Shown here piece by piece: positions 9,438 through 18,987 of a stretch of DNA of 20,400 bases. The stretch's first letter is position 1, and every line of letters starts with the position of its first letter. The notes under the pieces were generated by a model. That model worked only from the letters and a program-made list of their open reading frames with translations, made no database searches and was not told where the DNA came from. The translations under genes and the position numbers were made by a program. This DNA is from Cudoniella acicularis. Taxonomy: Eukaryota > Ascomycota > Leotiomycetes > Helotiales > Helotiaceae. The stretch is from positions 1 through 20,400 of the forward strand of contig JAAMPI010001066.1 of assembly GCA_013054445.1 (NCBI GenBank), read 5' to 3'.

Positions 9438-9768
9438 ATGAGCTATGAAGACCGTATGTAGAAGGCGCTAGCTGAATTAAAGAGCTTATCGAAGCTTAAT
9501 TACGCTATAATAGCTAGAAAGTACGATTTAGAGCGAACGACGTTAGTAAAGCNCGCTAAAGGCTAAACCACCTCTAGAGAGCAGTTCTAGTCCGAGAGAC
9601 ACTGATGTCTTACCAACGCCCAGGAACGTGTTCTAATCAACCAGATCAATCGTTTAACCGAGCGTGGGATCCCTCCGACTAGTCAAATGGTCAAGAACTT
9701 CGTAGAAGAGATGATTAGACACGAAGTAGGGAAGAACTAGGTATCGGATTTTTATCGTTATCGCTAAA
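9438..9768 (+). mobile_element. Pogo/Fot1-type DNA transposase, N-terminal part, decayed
   Basis: From ATG at 9438 one continuous frame, broken by several stops, reads as the DNA-binding half of a fungal Pogo-type transposase. A Psq-like HTH (about ALAELKSLSKLNYAAIARKYDL-type spacing) leads to a K-G-x-TTSREQF block. Then comes the CENP-B-type HTH: LTNAQERVLINQINRL, TERGIPPTSQMVKNFVEEM, and EVGKN followed by TAG where the family has Trp (GKNW-V-x-x-FY/FL-x-R). Stops include TAG, TAA and TGA at positions expected to hold Gln, Arg or Trp. One base near 9553 is N. The frame loses similarity at about 9768, just before an LTR-like segment. Confidence 0.88.
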
Positions 9769-9773
9769 GTAAG

Positions 9774-10090
9774 TGTGATATGGTTCGCTTACCTGCTAGG
9801 TGGCGCCCATCACGTGGCTTTGGTGGTCATCGGATGTCCGGAATGATGACGGTGGGAAACCTCCAACATCTAGGATTCATGGTTCTGAGCTCTTGATACA
9901 TGGCGCGGGATGTCAGATAATGCCATTGATTACTATTATCATTGGGCCTTGGCATTGGCCCCTTATCGGTAGCAGATAGATAATAAAAAGGGGGCTTCTC
10001 TAGACCCCTCGGGGCCAGAGATTAGTTCTGTAACTGAATCCTTTTCTTCCTACACGTGACTTCTTTGCCTACCAACGTCCCCTCCTCACA
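9774..10090 (+). mobile_element. LTR-like 317-bp segment (possible solo LTR) inside the Pogo relic
   Basis: The segment begins TGTGA (9774-9778) and ends TCACA (10086-10090), a perfect 5-bp inverted end pair with the TG...CA dinucleotides of LTRs. Inside are CACGTGG, an ATAATAAAAAG TATA-like motif near 9980, and a pyrimidine-rich 3' third, an order that suits U3-R-U5. It sits exactly between the N- and C-terminal parts of the transposase. No target-site duplication is visible (GTAAG on the left, CAAAA on the right) and no second copy is in the window. A solo LTR left after recombination is the simplest reading; unrelated filler DNA is the alternative. Confidence 0.5.
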
Positions 10091-10102
10091 CAAAAAAAAG
10101 GG

Positions 10103-10318
10103 TTAATTGAGTCTTTAAAGCATGAAAAGCAGTGTTATAACCGCGAGAAAAAGCTTAACCTACTTAGTAAGGAGGATAGTGGCTTAAAGCTGTTTAGCAC
10201 ACCCTAGGTAAAGGCCGTACAAGCTTTCTAAGCACTAAAAGAAGAGAAAGGGAAGTAGGAAAGAGCTTGAATAGACTTAAATAAAGCTGCTACTACGATT
10301 AAAGAGGTAAAGAAGACG
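10103..10318 (+). mobile_element. Pogo/Fot1-type transposase, C-terminal part, decayed
   Basis: One frame reads LIESLKHEKQCYNREKKLNL, then LLSKEDSGLKLFSTP, a stop, VKAVQAF, a stop, and a Lys/Glu/Ala-rich tail. This matches the conserved tail of fungal Pogo-type transposases (pattern LEHEKKRRKRGKRLNLLGEE-(D/E)-SGPQFFSPSRV-x-AAR-x-(F/Y)-x-A). It lies in the same orientation as the N-terminal part at 9438-9768. The roughly 250 residues between them, which would hold the DDE catalytic domain, are absent. Confidence 0.82.
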
Positions 10319-10902
10319 TTGATAAGGCAGAGAAGGCCCTACGATGGACCGATTCACTTCGTCTAAATCCTAAAAGCGGTGCTCCCATAAGTGTGGCACC
10401 AAGCATCTGGGGGGAGGGTTTGGGTGAACCTAATCCAATAACATGATTAACATTTGTTGCTGTAATAAGCAGGTGCCAAACATCACTTGCGTGTTGCAGC
10501 CGGCAAGATTTTCAAGTAGTATACGGATAATATCCCGAATATTGAAAATACTGGCACGACTTGAATTTTGAGGAGGGGGTTAAGTTAGCAGCTAGGAGCC
10601 TGTAGCGCGGTAATGAAACCGATTCATAAGAGAAACGAGTGCAAGGTTCAATATAGCAGGTTTAGATTCCTGTTCCAAGGTTCGGCTCTACTACCATGCA
10701 AATGACTAGTTTTCAATGTGCAGATAGGTGGGGTAAATAGATGGTGGGTGGAATCATACATGCAGCTAGGTAAGTAGAACATCCCTTTTTTCACCCACTA
10801 CTAAGAATCCTCTTAAATCGTTTGTTTGCTATTTTGGCACATGGTTATTTCACCTTTAGCATTCTTAATCTGTTAACGTTGAGTTCGAACCGTGCTACGA
10901 AG
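10319..10902. other. Intergenic, upstream of the UstYa-like gene
   Basis: No gene seen. The first part is probably the remaining right flank of the Pogo relic; a G-run (GGGGGGAGGG) lies near 10410. The last 100-200 bases should be the promoter and leader of the UstYa-like gene. Confidence 0.4.
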
Positions 10903-11943
10903 ATGTCATTAGCAAAGGAACCTCTTTACTCCCAACTCCAAGAAGACGATGAGCTTTCTGACAATGAGGTTGAAAATGCTACCATTGTGCACGCATTCAA
11001 AGTCTGGCGTCGTCGATTCTTCATTCTTCTTGGATTATGCATCGCAAGCTTCGCTTTCCTGGCAATGTTTTTTGACAAATTCATTCCATTGAGTTCCTGC
11101 CCGGGACCAACGAGCGGTATCGAAACTCCCTACAGCAAGTAGGTCTAATTTGAACTTACCTAAAGGCCCGCCGTTACTGATTCATCCAAATTTCTAGCTC
11201 CGGTAGACGTTAGTCATATCAAATGCCTCAACAGGTTCCTCGCTGAAGGACCGGAACATAACCCATTTATGGGGGAACCACGACCAGAACTTGATCAAGC
11301 CTGGCATAATCTACTCGCAGGTACCGTTCGAAGATATACATATCCCACTTACTGAACCGTGTTTAACCGTCTCAGGCATCCTCCCTCGTTTGACGGCTGA
11401 TGAGCTCCTACTGGCCGGAAACACAACATCGATCGCTCACAAGCAAGGCGGCTATGTCGCAGGTCTTGGTATCTCTCACAATATACACTGATTGGTACTG
11501 TTTCCCCTAGTTATCCTGTCGATCATAAATCCTCTTCCTCATTTCCACTTCTTTCATTCACCTCTGATTTACTAACCTTTTTCTTTCCATAAATGCATAA
11601 AATATTACTCGCATAAAGATTACTACTACCCGGGCCCCCAGGACTGGAAAGAACTTGCAGAGCACGCGGGTACGTTTTTGCTTACTGGTCATATTTTCGC
11701 ATATAATCTAAATCTCTTATAGACTACTGCCTTGAAGGCCTTCGCCAATTCGTGGTTTGCAAAGCTGACCTTAGTGTCTACACCCTAAAATGGACGCCAC
11801 ATAGCCGCTATAAACCCAGTACGCATATCCCACAGAGGCATATTTGCGTGGATTGGGAGGGGGTGGATGGGTGGATGTTAAGTCGAGCGGTGAAAAATGA
11901 CGATATTGTTGGGCCCCCAAAGGGCATGTTTGATGACATGTAG
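10903..11943 (+). pseudogene. UstYa-like (DUF3328) protein gene, broken
   Basis: I start at ATG 10903 (MSLAKEPLYSQLQEDDEL) because an acidic cytosolic head followed by one membrane helix (RRRFFILLGLCIASFAFLAM) is the UstYa architecture. Apparent exons: 10903-11138, 11198-11320, 11376-11494, about 11599-11669, and 11723-11943. Exon 2 holds PELDQAWHNLLAG, and exon 3 follows with ILPRLTADELL...GGYVAGLG, as in the family. UstYa proteins act in ribosomal-peptide (dikaritin) and other metabolite pathways and depend on two HxxHC motifs. Here motif 1 is H-N-I-H followed by TGA (11489-11491), and motif 2 is HADYC, with Tyr in place of the second His. Exon 1 to exon 2 is out of phase by one base, and no AG acceptor lies between the TTTACTAAC branch site (about 11571) and exon 4. 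The 3' part (HICVDW...VDGWM) is otherwise well conserved. I infer a recently inactivated copy. No precursor-peptide gene or partner UstY gene is seen nearby. Confidence 0.75.
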
Positions 11944-12350
11944 GCACGATTATTCCACAAAAAGGGGTAGTAAATATACTATAAGTTGAATATTCTCTTT
12001 CAAATGTTGCTTAAATAAACCTTATGCCAAAATTTAGCATAGTGAATGTATTTTACCTCTTGTATTTCGGGCCCCTCTTTTTCAGTGAATCGGCCCTCCC
12101 TTCTCCTCTCGCTTAGTGCCCACCATAAATGAGGGGATAGGTGAAGTCGTGACTTCAGTCGAGAGTGGGGAAACGGGATTGATAAGAAGGTTTTCAGCAC
12201 GGGAAAATAAAGTGTGCTAATTGACGCGCATCCAATGAGGCAAAGGTTTTTATAAAGATGGCGCCGTACGGGCTGCCACCATTGAATACCTCTGTAAAAC
12301 ATTCTCCATCGCAGCTTAACCTTTGTTCTCCAACATGAAACCCAAATCAT
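11944..12350. other. Intergenic between convergent genes
   Basis: This stretch lies between the 3' ends of the UstYa-like gene (plus) and the DUF1993 gene (minus). A 116-codon minus-strand frame at 12000-12350 directly abuts the DUF1993 stop but has a low-complexity, non-protein-like composition; I take it as 3' flanking sequence. Confidence 0.5.
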
Positions 12351-12848
12351 CTATGTCAAGAAATCCCTCTTTCCAATTTGAACTCCTTCCTTCCGCAGCA
12401 GAGCATACAAAGTCACGAAGTGGAAGTAGAAATTGGGAAGAGCAAATGTTGAAACATAGCTACTTCCGGTGAACTTCCTCTCCCCAGCCGCGTTCTTCAA
12501 GATAACCTCTTTGTCCTCCGCATCCACAAAGCTCTTGGGGTCCACCTTCTCCAGGTATGCAATCGTCTTGTTGATGCGCTCGTGCAGCTCGGGCAATGTC
12601 TTCTCGTTATCCTCGAACGTAATGGCCTCGGCACTGCCAACAAGAGCAGCTACTCCAGTGGAAATTTTGCTAACTCGCTGGACCTGGAATGAGAGAGGCT
12701 GCATGTCGGCTACCAGACGGAGGTTAACAAGGGTTGCAGCATGATCGGAACCAACGTGGGCCTCGCCCTTGTCGAGAAGGTTGTTGATAGTTTTGAGATG
12801 GTGGATGAAGATCGGGATTGTGATGTCGTAAAGCGAGAGAGGAGGCAT
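12351..12848 (-). CDS. DUF1993 family protein, 165 aa
   Basis: One exon, ATG at 12846-12848, TAG at 12351-12353. It has the features of the DUF1993 family: start MPPLSLYDITIPIFIHHLKT, then LDKGEAHV, LVADMQPLSFQVQRVS, and the C-terminal block STFALPNFYFHFVTLYALLR followed by GVQIGKRDFL. Length (about 165-175 residues) is typical, so it looks complete. The function of the family is unknown; the fold is predicted to be a DinB-like helical bundle, which I note from family knowledge rather than from motifs here. There is no signal peptide or membrane helix. An ATATAC box lies about 130 bases upstream of the start. No partner gene is adjacent. Confidence 0.9.
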   Translation of the reverse strand: MPPLSLYDITIPIFIHHLKTINNLLDKGEAHVGSDHAATLVNLRLVADMQPLSFQVQRVSKISTGVAALVGSAEAITFEDNEKTLPELHERINKTIAYLEKVDPKSFVDAEDKEVILKNAAGERKFTGSSYVSTFALPNFYFHFVTLYALLRKEGVQIGKRDFLT

Positions 12849-13691
12849 TTTGAAAGACGGTTTGGACGAGATGTGACCGTGAGGTCTCGAGTTCTTATTT
12901 TGGTTGAGTGAAGGATGAATGAAGTGATTGATTGGTGTTCTCTCAAAATGATATGCACTTTAGGAAAAATACTGCGAGTATTATATACGTTGCGGCGACT
13001 TCTCCTACAGTTAGTCTAGACCGACTTTTTGGCACAATAAGTTTAGAATCGACGCCAACTGTCTCGCAATCGTGAGCTGCTTATAAATTATCCGATTATT
13101 ATCGTGGATTATTAAGCTCGCCCACTTGGGCTGAAACTATCTCCATACGTTGGACGGCTTTTGCTGTGCGAAAAAGGAAAAATTGCATTTAATTTTGAAT
13201 CTGGGGAAGGGGTCAAAGGGTTGGAGGGATGGTGTCATTTTTCATGCCGAATGCGTCAGGCAAAATGACGCTTGTCAATGGACAATGGCATTTCAAGTGC
13301 CGCCGCGGAAAATATTCTGTCATACATTCACGAATAAAGCTTTGCTTTTGAGCAGTGACGTAGGGTAGAATATGCGCTGCTGCAGGGACTCCCTTAATAC
13401 ACGTGGAATCTGTTAAAAGAGTAGGTGGGGCGCTCAGGGTGGAAAAGTCACTTTACAAATTAAGTATCATTTGAATACGCTAACTGTTTGTTACTTTGAA
13501 AAATAGATATTCACAGGTATAGAATGTCTTTATAACTCAAAGCCTAAAGAAATAATTTGTTGTTATTTTTAATATTTGAAGTGATTTTGCGTAACTGCCG
13601 GGTTCTTCTCGACGGAATAAGCTAAGAAACGGGAAGGTTCAAGAAGTCAGCGCCAGCCACACGAAAATCAACAATAGTGAATTGACAAAAG

Positions 13692-13713
13692 ACCGAAGTA
13701 ACCCTACTTCGGT
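13692..13713. repeat. Perfect 9-bp inverted repeat with 4-nt loop
   Basis: ACCGAAGTA at 13692-13700 and TACTTCGGT at 13705-13713 are exact reverse complements around the loop ACCC. No T-run follows and no gene ends nearby. Confidence 0.85.
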
Positions 13714-14031
13714 TCTCAAAAGAGCCCAATTTGTACAAGGGACTTGCACGCTCTCAGTTGCCGGTGCTACTCGCCAAGATATTCCCTCCGCTGCGACCAA
13801 CCTTGCACCTAGGACAAGCGATAAACACCTCGCGACAAAAATACAGCCACGAAATAAAAAGATCTAATTATTTTATAAATTTATAACTAATATAAAAGTA
13901 TTTATGTTAGAAATGTTTTAAATACAAAATTTTTCTCCATTGTAGTGTTATACGACTCTTGCGGCATAGAGTTTTAAGTGCTACCCTGGCCGCAGAGAGA
14001 GGATAAAGACTTATGCCCTGTACTTTAACGG

Positions 14032-14274
14032 TGCAGGTCCCTGTAATTTAGCGAGTATCAGTGCCAAACGCGATGCAACATAGTCTTCTAAGCTATATGG
14101 CGAGAAAACTTGGGGGTTTTGAGGTTAACAACTTATTATACATGCGGCCAATCCGTGAAAATTGCACTGCATTGTATATTTTTGATTTTAATTGACCGCG
14201 CGAAATAAAAATTGCGCTTCGAAGTTGCTGGATGACAGCGCCTTGCACACTGTAAATTAGCGAGTTATCCCCTG
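14032..14274. repeat. Imperfect direct repeat pair around TGTAAxTTAGCGAGT
   Basis: The copy at 14032-14062 contains CTGTAATTTAGCGAGTATC and the copy at 14244-14274 contains CTGTAAATTAGCGAGTTATC; each is preceded by TGCA. They have the same orientation and are spaced about 210 bases apart. They may be ends of related small transposons. Confidence 0.6.
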
Positions 14275-14358
14275 TCCCTTGAAGAGGGTACGCTTCCCTC
14301 GGCGACTTACTCGGTCCGGTTTTTCATGAGGAACGTGGAAATTATTAAAGGTTAGTTA

Positions 14359-14538
14359 AGGTACTCACAGTAGGACAGCAACCTATATATATCGTAGTAA
14401 TTAGTCTCTTTTCGCGTCCTTTCGTAATATTCGTTTTATGAGGGTAAGTGATTTTGCTCCTCTAAGGTATTCTTAACACTATCCTATATAGGTTGGATAT
14501 CGAGTGCGGCCCTCAGCAAAAACCCAGCCAGGTACTCA
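14359..14538. repeat. 9-bp direct repeat enclosing an 11-bp inverted repeat
   Basis: AGGTACTCA occurs at 14359-14367 and 14530-14538. Between them CAACCTATATA (14379-14389) and its exact reverse complement TATATAGGTTG (14485-14495) face each other. The arrangement resembles a degraded miniature element with a 9-bp target duplication, but the inverted repeats do not reach the direct repeats. Confidence 0.5.
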
Positions 14539-14842
14539 ATACAATATTTCAAAGAATAAAAGCCCTGCTTTTATGGGATATTTTTAAAAGAAACAGACAC
14601 CTAGGACTGTTCTTTTTGCTTTTTTTCTTTGTGGTTATTTAATTAATTAGAAGTGTTTGGTGCGCTTTCACAGCAAAGTGAGCCTATTTTCAAAAAGAAA
14701 GCAGGATAATTAGCATCTTGTCGACTTATAATTTACATATAGAAGAAAAAGCTAGCACAAATATTTCCAGCTGGTACGATCTTTGTCTTCTTTTCTCTAT
14801 TTGATAAATCACTTTTACTCAAATCTCAACTCCCAAACTGTG

Positions 14843-16303
14843 TTAATTATTTGCTCCAACAACCTCCCCCTTTTCGAGTCTCTCTTGCGCAGTCTCATCC
14901 TTACAAGCAGCAGTAAAAACGCCTGTTTGTCTTCTCCTCTCATCTTCCTCTAATTCATCCAGTGGATAGAAGTCTGGTGGCTGAGATTGTACTGCATCGA
15001 ATTTGTTTTGGATATCAGCCGGCAGCTCACCCGCAAACTCGCTATCCCTCAACCAGACTCGCAGGAGATGTCTTGGTGAGGACAAAGATTCGGTATAACC
15101 TCGCCTTGCATGTTGGTGGTGAAGATTGTTGACCCATTCAATATCCCCGACTTGGAGAGCGGTGGAAAGAGAGTATTGTTCAGCGATCCAATTAAACCCA
15201 CCAAAAGCTTCCCTCTCCTCAAGAGTCAGAGACGGGTAATCAGGGTCGCGATCAGGGACCTAGATAAATTTTTAGAGATCTTCTAAACACCGTGTTTCAG
15301 GGCATTCTATTTTGGAAACTCACTTCTGCAAAACCTATGAAAGTCCTAGTTGAAAAATTCAGGTAGAGATTATTCCTGAACCAATGAATAAGTTTCACTC
15401 CCTCATCGGGAATTCCAACACTGTCTGAAGTCAGCGCATGACTTCAGTGTCACTTTTTATAACATACCCTCTCCAGCGGAAACGCTTTTCTGCCAAAAGA
15501 CGAACGATATCTGGCCTGTGCTCTGCTAGATGATTATAGACTTGGGAGATACTCGAAACAGTGGATTCGCCACCGGATTCAGGTAAAGAAATTGCCATCA
15601 GACCCACGATATCTGCAGCCACATCGCTATGATACATTTGTGCATCGGTATTCTGCGCCGATACAAATATCTTGGACCGTTTTGACGGATCAATGTGTAC
15701 TATGCTCTTCATGAAATTAGCTGAGAATGGATCGTGCGAGCGAAGAAGTAACCTTGATGTGTACCAAGCCACGCCCTGTTCCTTGGCTCAGGCGCTGGTC
15801 CCCAATCCAGGAGTTAAGGCCGAGAAAAATAGTGGCCTGATGCTCTTTGGAATAATTTTGTATTGGAAAGCCTCGAAGTAAGTTGACACCTGTGCCGTTG
15901 TAGATATTTTCAGAAAGTTGCCTCAGGGCAGGCCCAAGAGTTGGGAGCGGAAATGTAGACCTGGTGACTTCAGATACGGGAAGTGACAGTTTTACAAAAG
16001 ACTGCACATAAATTAGAACGACATCTGCCACTTTTAATCTTAGATGCATACCTTCAAAGCAGCGTCAACTTCGACGATTTCATCAGAGCTCAAGACCCGG
16101 ATGAATGTCTCTGGATGGGCCTCAAGGTCCTTCCCGTCCCAAACAAGTGGCCCTTCTATCTTCTTTGGCCATCCTTCAGGAACTTTCCCAAAATCCGCCT
16201 CTTGTGAATGAGAAGCATTAGCCTTTTCCCACTCAACTTTATTGAAAAGGAAACCGGGGGCATCGGAATATAATTCGTAGGGGAGAACTCCTGCAGCTGC
16301 CAT
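14843..16303 (-). CDS. TauD/TfdA-type Fe(II)/2-oxoglutarate dioxygenase, 417 aa, five exons
   Basis: Exons on the minus strand: 16303-16052, 16001-15753, 15706-15468, 15420-15324, 15259-14843. Introns are 50, 46, 47 and 64 nt with donors GTATGC, GTTACT, GTATGT and GTGAGT and all phases agree, giving 1254 nt with one stop. ATG 16301-16303 (MAAAGVLPYELYSD) is the first in-frame ATG. The iron ligands are visible: H-x-D in MYHSDVAA (His193, Asp195) and the distal His in NNLHHQHAR (His329). The 2-oxoglutarate-binding Arg is in HLLRVWLRD (Arg346). Family hallmarks LRGFPI, FLGLNSWIGD and DIEWVNNL are present. Such enzymes hydroxylate their substrate while decarboxylating 2-oxoglutarate; TauD and yeast Jlp1 release sulfite from sulfonates, other members act on aryloxy acids or metabolites. 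The substrate here is not readable from sequence. It is transcribed away from an MFS permease gene with a shared 1-kb promoter region. It appears intact and cytosolic. Confidence 0.92.
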
Positions 16304-17306
16304 CTTGCGTAAATGTAATGATCTATCCAAGATTTTAGTATAGAGAGGGTTTAAATTTCAATTGAAGATCAAAGAGAGAAATTATTTGCTAAAAGAAGGA
16401 GAGAATGGAAAAATTTCAGGGTTTCCATCGTTGTCGTAAGCCTGGCCTTGTCTGCTCGACGCCTACCCCATTTCTAGAAACATTCGGTTCCACGTTGTTT
16501 ACACCATCGGGAACTGTCCCGTACGTAAAGCGTCGCTTTCAAGCAAGCTTTGAAATATTGAAGGGTGGGTTATTTGAATTGCGGGATACAGATCCACTAT
16601 GGCAACATTATACTTCAGTGGGTCCTGAATCTCCACATCGAGCGTTCAGGGGTCTGGTCCGCGAGGTCGCGCAAAACACTTGAAAAGTATTAGACGGTCA
16701 CCAAGTAAAATATGCCACAACCTAAAGAACATTTGTGAGACAATGTGTCAGGTCAATTTAAAATCTTCTCTATTCTAAAACTGACTCGCAGAAGCAAATA
16801 TATCTGAAGTGTTATGTGCGATGTCGCGATACTCAGTGACTACCGGTTTATGCAATAAGAGTTCAATTATTCAAGATAAGTTTTCTTGTAGAGCTTCGGA
16901 TATTTGGAGGCCAATTGCCGCATGCTGCTTCCGCGACCCTTAGCGTGCATTGCTTACTCGATTTCTGCCATGATCCCCTTATCACTGATTCAGCCGGGTG
17001 GACATCGCAAGTCCATGCTTTATCCCACTCTCGAGCTCTAGAGATTAAATTCTCGACTCCAGATTCTAGTATCTACATCTAGAGGTTTCGTGCGAAGATG
17101 TGGAGTTGCGCACGCAATCCACGCATCAGATTATGGAATGTAGAAGAGTGGAGCATTAGAAAAATGAGTCCTAGAGGGGAACTCATGACGACGCAAATAT
17201 AGCGAGATGGGAATGAGGTTGAATTAAATTCGAGTTTTAAACAAAAGTGAGCTGCTCTCCCTAAAACGCCGATCCAGTGTCTTTTCGCTTTCGGTGCCTT
17301 TAAGTC
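16304..17306. promoter_or_regulatory. Shared divergent promoter region of dioxygenase and permease
   Basis: One kb lies between the two start codons. A 92-codon frame at 16405-16683 has an ATG in a fair context but no recognisable similarity, and I leave it out as a gene. Two HGATAR-type sites occur: AGATAA at 16874-16879 (plus) and TGATAA at 16979-16984 (minus). Such sites bind GATA regulators of nitrogen metabolism (AreA type), but two per kb is close to chance. Confidence 0.4.
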
Positions 17307-18987
17307 ATGACTTCTCTCTCAAAGACTCCAGTGGGAGTCCCCGCTTTAACAGACTTCGCAGACTCTAAGACCCCAGAAGTTGGAATTTCAAGCAATTCGG
17401 CTTCATTAGAATCATCCGAAAATGGAGGAGCCAATTCGTGGTGGAATTTTAAGAGCAGAAGCAGTGAGCAGAAACTCCTGCTAAAGCTTGATTTCTATAT
17501 CATGAGCTGGGCTTGTTTCGGATATTTTCTGCGTCTTTTGGATACTAGCAACATGAGTAAAGACACAAACTCCCCGGTTTTGAAATTCTACGCATTGACT
17601 AACAAACATACTAGCAAATGCATACGTATCGGGTATGAAAGAGGACCTCAACCTCCAAGGTGACCAGTACAACCTTTTCACGACTTTCTGGACCATCGGA
17701 TACATTGTCGGCATGATACCATCTCAAATAGCGATATCTCGAATTCGACCTTCTATCTGGATCCCGGCTGCGGAGGTGTTGTGGGCAATCTTGACATTTT
17801 GCTTCGCGGCCGTGAAGAACGAAAGGCAAATATACGCCATGAGATTCTTGATCGGACTGTTTGAAGCACCATTCTATGTAGGAGCAATGACTTTATTGGG
17901 AAATTGGTACACCCCCAAAGAACTTGGCAAACGCGCTTCCATTTTTTACTCCGCTTCTTTTGCTGCGAACATGTTTTCTGGATACTTGCAGGCTGCTGTT
18001 TATAATGGTCTCGATGGAGTTCATGGACTATCGGGATGGAGATGGCTGTTCATCATGTGCGGTATTATTACCGTTCCCGGCGCATTTTGGGGGTTCTTCG
18101 CTGTGCCTGATTCTCCTTACAAAACGAACGTCTGGTATTTGAAGAAGAAGGACATTGAACTTGCGAAGTCACGAATGGCAAAGCTTGACCGGCGTCCCTT
18201 CAAGGGCATTGGACTCGGGACTTTCAAAAGAGTACTGTTGAACTCATGGTCTCTGATATTCATCGTGAATTGTAAGTTTTGCTTCAAGCTCCTCAGAATT
18301 GCGCGGTCAAAAGATAGACTGACATTTTTTAAGACATCTTCTTCTGTATCGACACTACGCCATTGAGCTACTTTGCCATTTGGGTTAAGTCATTAAAGCG
18401 ATACTCCGTCGAGCAAATCAACGTGTAAGTTCTCCGACCCCCCTTTTTCATCGGCGCACCAAGCTAAAAATAAAACAAGGATCCCGACAGGAGCGTATGC
18501 CATCGGGTTCGTCACAACAATCGCATTCGGCATCCTTTCCGATCGTCTTCGCACCCGTCCACCTATTGCAATTCTCATCACAATTATCAATATTGTTAGC
18601 TCGTTAGTTCTCGCCATTCACCCCTCAGTTGGAGGAATCTTTTACGGATACCTCACAAATGCCGCAACCTACGCCTACGGTCCCATAACTATCTCTTGGC
18701 TCAACGAATATTTCAGCGCGTTGCCTGATGAGCGGGCTTTGATCCTGGGCATTGCACAGACAATGGGCGCAACGTTTAACGCATGGTTGCCCTTGTTAAT
18801 ATTCAATACTGGAACCCAGGGCCCGAATTTCAAGGAGGGGTTTATCGTTTGCACTGTTGTTGCTTTTGTGCAGGTGGGTGGTATTACGGGGATGTGGTGG
18901 TTGAGTGGGCGTGGGGCGGCGATGGGCGAGGAAAAAGTGGAGGCTACTGAAGAAGAGAGTCAAGATATTAGTAGCACGAAAGTATAA
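17307..18987 (+). CDS. MFS permease, Dal5/anion:cation symporter family, 501 aa, four exons
   Basis: Exons 17307-17556, 17615-18271, 18334-18424, 18480-18987; introns of 58, 62 and 55 nt have donors GTAAAG, GTAAGT, GTAAGT, and clear acceptors. Phases agree and give 1506 nt. After a ~60-residue soluble head, KLDFYIMSWACFGYFLRLLD opens helix 1, followed by NAYVSGMKEDLNLQGDQYN, the signature order of the Dal5 (allantoate permease) family. RFLIGLFEAPFYVGAMTLLG, GWRWLFIMCGIITV, FFAVPDSPY, INVIPTGAYAIGFVTT and YGPITISWLNE are further family blocks; about 12 membrane helices result. Members import organic anions such as allantoate, nicotinate, pantothenate, and sulfonates (yeast Soa1). The divergent dioxygenase suggests a shared substrate. 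Length and motifs indicate a complete gene. Confidence 0.93.

Larger units (their letters stand above)
12849..14842. other. Two-kb gene-free stretch with short repeats
   Basis: The left 150 bases are the DUF1993 promoter and leader. Beyond that no frame longer than about 70 codons is convincing (13150-13368 and 13682-13867 look random). Base composition drifts AT-rich from 13860 to 13930 and around 14600-14830. Short structured items include a hairpin at 13692-13713, an imperfect direct repeat (14032-14062 and 14244-14274), and a 9-bp direct plus 11-bp inverted repeat set (14359-14538). These suggest remains of small transposons, none of which I can delimit with confidence. Confidence 0.5.

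Noticed and set aside
11470..11536. An alternative 42-nt intron (GTATCT...CCCTAG) removing the TGA in the UstYa-like gene
   Set aside because: It would also remove the HNIH part of the conserved motif, and the sequence after it does not resume the family pattern.
12000..12350. 116-codon minus-strand frame directly downstream of the DUF1993 gene
   Set aside because: Composition is not protein-like and the frame is in the expected 3' untranslated region; no similarity seen.
13682..13867. 61-codon plus-strand frame as a small secreted or precursor peptide partner of the UstYa-like gene
   Set aside because: It lacks an ATG start, a signal peptide and the repeated cores with Lys-Arg sites expected of dikaritin precursors.
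16405..16683. 92-codon plus-strand frame between dioxygenase and permease
   Set aside because: ATG context is acceptable, but there is no recognisable motif or splice evidence, and the frame lies in the shared promoter region; a chance frame is as likely.
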